From the NCBI GenBank assembly GCA_004009845.1, contig RMBW01000113.1, forward strand, positions 29,718 through 93,717: a DNA stretch of 64,000 nucleotides. The letters run 5' to 3'. The DNA comes from Davidsoniella eucalypti (taxonomy: Eukaryota; Ascomycota; Sordariomycetes; Microascales; Ceratocystidaceae). Shown in pieces: positions 59,393 through 64,000 of this stretch; the stretch's first letter is position 1, and every line of letters begins with the position of its first letter. The notes beneath the pieces are model-generated. The model saw only the letters and a program-made list of their open reading frames with translations. It was not told the origin of the DNA and ran no database searches. The position numbers and the translations under genes were made by a program.

Positions 59393-59611
59393 ATGCCTAA
59401 ATCCAACGAAGCCTTCTCCGCATACTACCTTCAGCGCACCACAGTTGAATTCGCCGAAGACCTCAATCGTGTGCGTAGTGCTGATGATTTCAAAATAGAT
59501 TCCATCGAGCTTCTGATTCATGCTCTACAGCAAGGCTCTTCTACTTTCTCTTCTGCCGACCAAGGCCGTGTTGCTAAAGCTGCCGAAGATGGGGGGAAAA
59601 AAGGTCTTTAG
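59393..59611 (+). CDS. RSA3: Ribosome assembly protein 3 (Rsa3) core-only protein
   Basis: A single exon of 72 aa. The sequence FSAYYLQRTTVEFAEDLNRVRSADDF, then IELLIHALQQGSSTFSSADQGRV, matches the Rsa3 domain of 60S ribosome assembly factors. The domain starts at residue 7, so the long charged N-terminal region found in most Rsa3 proteins (yeast 220 aa) is absent. The ATG lies after a short AT-rich leader (ACAAAAATGCC) with good context. No upstream exon was found: the transposon ends 292 bp before it. The protein is therefore a minimal version, or its N-terminal exon was lost or lies beyond what I could see. It converges on SDS23. Confidence 0.75.
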   Translation: MPKSNEAFSAYYLQRTTVEFAEDLNRVRSADDFKIDSIELLIHALQQGSSTFSSADQGRVAKAAEDGGKKGL

Positions 59612-60006
59612 ATGACAAAAAGAAAGCATAGGATGGAATATATTGCTTTCTTTTAATCACATCCGAACTTGTCGGATGATTATCTTCAGCTACAGCCATA
59701 AGTTGTCAGGCTGGCATCCCATCCACACATTTCATCTTAAGGCTTCATAACCTCTTTATTACTTGATACCCTTCAATACACATATTTATATTCCCAAAAC
59801 TCAACTATAGTGAGATTAAGCAAAAATGTTTCTTTTTTTTTGTATTAGGTAGTGGTTTATATCAATCTACCTTGATGACTTACGGCATGCTTTAAGCTGA
59901 ATAATATTTCAATAAAATGCAAAACTAGTCCAATCTCGTAGTTCTTCTTGTTTACTTGTGTTCACATAAAAGTGAGCCAACAGTATAGTTTGAATAACAA
60001 TATCTC
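59612..60006. terminator. Shared 3' region RSA3/SDS23
   Basis: A 395 bp AT-rich spacer between convergent stop codons with a T-rich run at about 59830-59840. No gene is seen. Confidence 0.45.
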
Positions 60007-61682
60007 TCACCGACGGAAATCAAAACTGGGACGAACACCATCTATACTAGGCCGAACAGACGCACTAGAACTTCTTCTACGTCTAGCCCTTTGTTCGTTG
60101 GGATCAGTCGGGTTGAGGCCCGTAGTCTTAGCGAATAGATTAAGGATATCCGTGAGCGAAACAACGCCCGTCAAACGACCAGAATGGCTGTGTCCGTGAG
60201 CTCCAGCGCTTGATAGCAGAGATGAGCCGTAGTTTGGAGATGATGACAGATGAGTTACCGAGCCAGGCCCTATAGCTGGTGCTGAGGTTGATAGGACGGG
60301 CGATTTGGGGGGCAAGAGCGGTGTAGTAGGGTTTGAGTTGGCAGGCGATGCGGCTTCGACTACCCACATACGATGTGATTGTGTGGCTACCAGCTTTGCT
60401 AGGGTATGTGAGAGGGTCGAGTAGTTCGTGACGTAAAAGACGGGGAACGAATCACGGCCTTGGTCAAGACCACGAGCATCGAGAATCACGCTGATAAAGT
60501 GAATGCAGGATGACTGTAGAAGGTGGGCGCTGGATGATGTGGTAAGGTGGCGGACATCTACTGTAGAGATGTTTCCAACAACCTTCTGCTGCGCGTCAAG
60601 TACGGCGAGACTTGTAAGGCCTTCGTCGTACATCAGCAGTAGCGCATCTGCTAGTGGACTATCGTGGCTATGAGGAGGTTAGCGATGGTTGGATTCTTAC
60701 GACAGTATTATGAACAATAAGCTTACCTCACAGCTAGGACACTCTTGCTGGCAATGCTTAGCTCCTGGATGCTGATAGAGTATGTACCCTCGATGGTTGG
60801 GAAATTGATTCCCTCTTTCCAGAAGAACTCGACAATCTGAAGCTGGTCCATCAAGCCAATAACATGTCCAGAATTGTCAGTCACTAGCAATGAATGGATG
60901 CCACTTCCGAGAACTTCCATTGCCTTGTCCAATTTCTCTAGGTGCTGTAAGCTGATTAATGTTTCTTTGCGGCAGACTGGCCGGATATCTCGCAAGGTCA
61001 ATGGGAGTCCTTTTTGAGCCTTTGCTGAGATTTCGGCAAATGTCTCACGGTCGTCTTCGACTGGTTTGGCCAGTCCAATGATGACGAGGAGGTACGCATT
61101 GAGATCGTTGTAGTCGAAAGTGGAAATGGCGACTTTGGAATCCGGAGTCTCGCGAATCAGGACGGCATTAGATTTTGGTGCTTTAGACAAAGCCTGGTCT
61201 TGATGTTAGCTGTTTTGATGTTTATATATTGCTTTGTTGCACATTGTCTAGGTACTTACATTAGTTGCTTCTTCAACAGTGGTATCCAAGGTAACCCAGA
61301 CTACATCGCTAGCCATGACCAGCTCGCCGATGGCGACATCGTGCCAATCTCTGTTGGTGAACCGTGGGTTTAGCTTGCGATTACGATGGGTAGCTTGGCT
61401 CTGGCTGCTGATCAGATCCTGCAGTGCAGCTTGTGTAAGAGAGGGATTTCTGGCTGAACGAGGCGATGATGGCACGCTGTGAAGGCTTTCAGCCAGGGCT
61501 TGTCTATGGGTGGCTAGCACAGGGATTCCAATTGTCGGCGGGGGACCGACAGAGCCGGCCGACGCATTGCTACGCAAGCTGGCCGAGGAAGGCTGTGGCG
61601 ACGGGATGTGTCGAGAGCTTCTAGAGGAAGGTATCGGAATAGCGATGGGAGCCTTGACTGGCGTAGCGGGATTCTCGGCCAT
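60007..61682 (-). CDS. SDS23: Sds23-type CBS-domain protein (PP2A inhibitor, cell-cycle/stress)
   Basis: Three exons, 61682-61260, 61193-60727 and 60667-60007, encode 516 aa. Sds23/Sds24 carry four CBS repeats and inhibit PP2A-type phosphatases, influencing mitotic entry, starvation response and septation. The N-terminal 110 residues are Ser/Pro rich and disordered (IPSSRSSRHIPSPQPSSASLR). CBS units include WHDVAIGELVMASDVVWVTLDTTVEEAT, NAVLIRETPDSKVAISTFDYNDLNAYLLVIIGL, HSLLVTDNSGHVIGLMDQLQIVEFFW and LTSLAVLDAQQKVVGNISTVDVRHL; the last is followed by RLTGVVSLTDILNLFA. The C-terminus is Arg/Ser rich (RARRRRSSSASVRPSIDG), a usual phospho-regulated tail. It is divergent from PSE1. Confidence 0.94.
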
Positions 61683-63898
61683 GTTAGTGGTGTGGGTAGC
61701 CAATTGAAAATGGGATATATGCTAGTACACAATACGCAGTACGCAGTAAGTAGTGTGTTAGGCTGTGCTGTTGGTGTTGTTGTGTGTGTGGGCGGTAGGT
61801 TGTTGAGCGGCGTATCAGGTTGCTGAAATATAATTTGAATAATAAATAATTAAAGATAAAAGAGAAGCTGCATGAAAGGGGGACGGAAGATAAACAAGTC
61901 CAATCCGAAGGTCTTTGTTCAAGAGGGCTGCCTATTCTGGGGCATTTGCTTGTATCTACTATTGTTGGTATGTATGTACATATGTACACATATAGTATAG
62001 GCTTAAAGCGGCTGAGTAGAGTAGCCTTGGTAGACTCAAGTCTTAAGTACTGAGCCGAGCTGAGGCAATGCTTTGAGGATGGTCTGCCCCAACAGCATAC
62101 AGCATGAAACAATGCTTTACTTTGACACTTTCGTGATTGATTACCTATGTATTCACATGTACTTGGACGGTAGCTCGGCACGCTTTGGTCTAAAATGGAT
62201 AGCTATGGAACGGTTCAGAGGCAATTGGCGGCGTCTTGAGACCATAAGACTGCCCCATCAGGCGCTTGATGGATGGCTGAATACAAGCCGTGTCATGCTT
62301 TTATAGAAGATAGAAGCATCATCATATGCTATCCATACGGGCCTTGGTCAAATGCAGCCCATGTAGCTTGTTAAGGGGGCCAGAATGGCAAAATAATAGG
62401 AAGGCTGGAAACAAAATCATGTGACAAAATCATTCGGATGCTGTTGGGTCTGTATTATTTTACATTTCTGACTGCCCTAGAGGCTGTGCAATGGGCTCTA
62501 CGGGCTCAGCAATTGTGATAGTTGCTATAAGATACGGAATGTGTTTTATTGTGAACCGTGTTTTCACACACATGTAGTTTGTCCACCTAAGAAAGAAGTG
62601 ATTGTCTCTTGCGATAACCCTAAGTACCCTAACTATAATTACGCGTGATCTAGTAGAATGATGACCTCGCCGCTCCTATTGGATGCATTGTTTTCCCCAC
62701 GGTTTTTTTTTCTTTTCTTTCTTCCTTCTTTTTTCCCCTTCTCTTTCTCTCGTTTTGTCACAGTTACTTCACTCTTTGCCGAGGATTGGGGTTTGATTCC
62801 CTGTATACTGTACCCCGCTGATAAGAGATAAGTGTGACGAACTGCTAAAATAACCGCAGTCAGAGGGGCAAGTTGAGAATCTACAGGGCTAATGTGTAAT
62901 TTGACAGCACAGTGTACTGTATGTATGCCCCACCAGGAGATCTCGATATCCAGATAGTAGACAGTAGAAAGAAAGATGAAGCCTCATATGAATGGTAAAT
63001 GTCCAAAGCACAAAGCTTTTGAGGCATGATAAGAAGAAACAAGATAACTTTTGTAGTGCTGGCAAAGCCGACCAGCCTTCTTTCGCGTGCCTTCTTACCG
63101 CTCATTATGCCATCTCAGCGCTTAGTAGTAGAGCAGGTTGCAGGACAGGGCATCATTTCTAATAATGTTGTACTAATACTATGTACATATGTATGGTAAA
63201 TCTAACTAGGCAGGGTTGGCTGTGAAAGCGCATCATAACAAAAAGTCAGCAAAATCCTGCACCCTTTTTGTAGTGCCTGAAATTACATATTTTTATTTTT
63301 ATTTTTTTCTTGGAAGGGGGGAGAAGATGTATTTCTGGTAGTTGTCTAGGTGACTTCCATCCTATAGCGATTATCAACATACCAGAAAATATAATTTTTT
63401 TTTCCCTCCGTTCTAGTGTCACTGGCGCCTGATTAAAAAAATAGTAAAGCCCTGATATGCAACCCCACCTTTAAATTTGCATCAAATCAACCATTTGAAC
63501 TAAGGTTTCCTCTTCGCACTAGACAAACCTCCCCTAATAATACAGAAAAAAAGAAGAAAAAAAAAGAAGCAGAATCCGTTCCTCGGCGTGCGGAAGCCTT
63601 CTCATCTTTTTTTTTGCTCTCTGACTAGTGTCTGCTGTGGCTGTTCATCCTCGTCTTTGTTTCGCCTTGCAGTTGCTTCTGCTCCATACGAAGAGTGGCT
63701 CGAAGAGAAAACGAACTCTTCTCATTAATTATCAAGTCTTTCTTCTTCTTCTTTCTCCTCTCGGGCTGATCGTTGTTCTTTGAGAGTCTCCTCCCTGAAG
63801 TCTCTGGACCACCCCTAAGGCCTCGATATATACCGCTCTTTGCGACTCCTCATCGCCTATATACAACCATATAACGAAAATACACAGTCCTACCCACA
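61683..63898. promoter_or_regulatory. 2.2 kb divergent promoter region SDS23/PSE1
   Basis: No gene is supported. Two exact TACATATGTA palindromes occur (61977-61986 and 63184-63193). The final 400 bp are pyrimidine-rich (CTTCTTCTTCTTT near 63740) and form the PSE1 leader. Poly-T runs lie near 62702 and 63391. Confidence 0.5.
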
Positions 63899-64000
63899 AT
63901 GTCGGTTCTTCCCGCCGAAGTTGCCAGCGAGCTTGGCCAGCTTTTGCAGGCCCTGCAGTCGCCTGACAACGCTGTACGCTCCCAGGCCGAGGAGCATCTC
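63899..64000 (+). CDS. PSE1: Importin beta-3 / karyopherin Pse1 (Kap121), 5' end only
   Basis: The ATG at 63899 opens MSVLPAEVASELGQLLQALQ, then SPDNAVRSQAEEHL, the first HEAT repeat of the Pse1/Kap121/importin-5 karyopherin that imports ribosomal proteins and other cargo. The window ends after 34 codons, so nothing can be said about the rest. The start context ACAATG and the long pyrimidine-rich leader support this start. Confidence 0.85.
   Translation, partial: MSVLPAEVASELGQLLQALQSPDNAVRSQAEEHL

Overview
This is a nuclear segment of a filamentous ascomycete (Pezizomycotina). The evidence is the gene set (a GH-free, Gly/Gln/Tyr-rich FKS1 glucan synthase, the fungal-only DASH subunit Dam1, Ytp1, Sds23, Gaa1 and the fungal Rbd2 rhomboid), short GT..AG introns of about 55-130 bp with clear GCTAAC/CTAAC-type branch sites, and pyrimidine-rich leaders. 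I cannot place it to order or species from sequence alone.

I rebuilt seventeen complete genes exon by exon and one gene cut by the right edge. Left to right: LCB1 (-), PRP3 (-), BUD20 (+), DAM1 (-), a Sec14/CRAL-TRIO lipid-transfer protein (+), a HIT hydrolase (-), MOG1 (+), a SprT/GCNA-type protease with an HMG box (-), FKS1 (+), mitochondrial aconitase (+), RBD2 (+), GAA1 (+), RPN9 (-), complex I 40 kDa subunit (+), EFM5 (+), UBP8 (-), YTP1 (+), RSA3 (+), SDS23 (-) and the first 34 codons of importin PSE1/KAP121 (+). These are conserved single-copy housekeeping genes with unrelated jobs (sphingolipid synthesis, splicing, ribosome assembly, kinetochore, cell wall, TCA cycle, GPI anchoring, proteasome, respiration). 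They do not form a metabolic cluster. Strands alternate, so most neighbours are convergent pairs with 160-400 bp between them or divergent pairs with gaps up to 8.1 kb.

Roughly half the window is non-coding, and the most unusual material is there. (1) At 58358-59100 is an intact-looking 743 bp DNA transposon with 163 bp terminal inverted repeats that I read as identical, an exact 8 bp target duplication, and a short ORF resembling the FAR1-type DNA-binding domain of Mutator-like transposases. (2) Tiny insertions of about 40-60 bp have A-rich or simple-repeat tails and target duplications of 9-15 bp (53532-53586, 7974-8036, 17564-17605), which looks like a family of miniature retroposons. (3) A repeat of about 320 bp is present as two inverted copies around 17.6 and 20.3-20.6 kb. 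(4) A GC-richer island at 12.1-12.8 kb carries a duplicated 3'-end-like segment. (5) The exact palindrome TACATATGTA occurs at least eight times, always between genes.

Gene-level points of note are a Phe-to-Tyr change in FKS1 hot spot 1, an upstream ORF that would be closed by 5'UTR splicing in FKS1, a 490-nt ATG-free N-terminal extension in the Sec14-like gene that suggests dual initiation, and micro-exons of 14 and 16 nt. No prokaryote-type defence system, CRISPR array, secondary-metabolite cluster, rRNA or convincing tRNA gene was seen.
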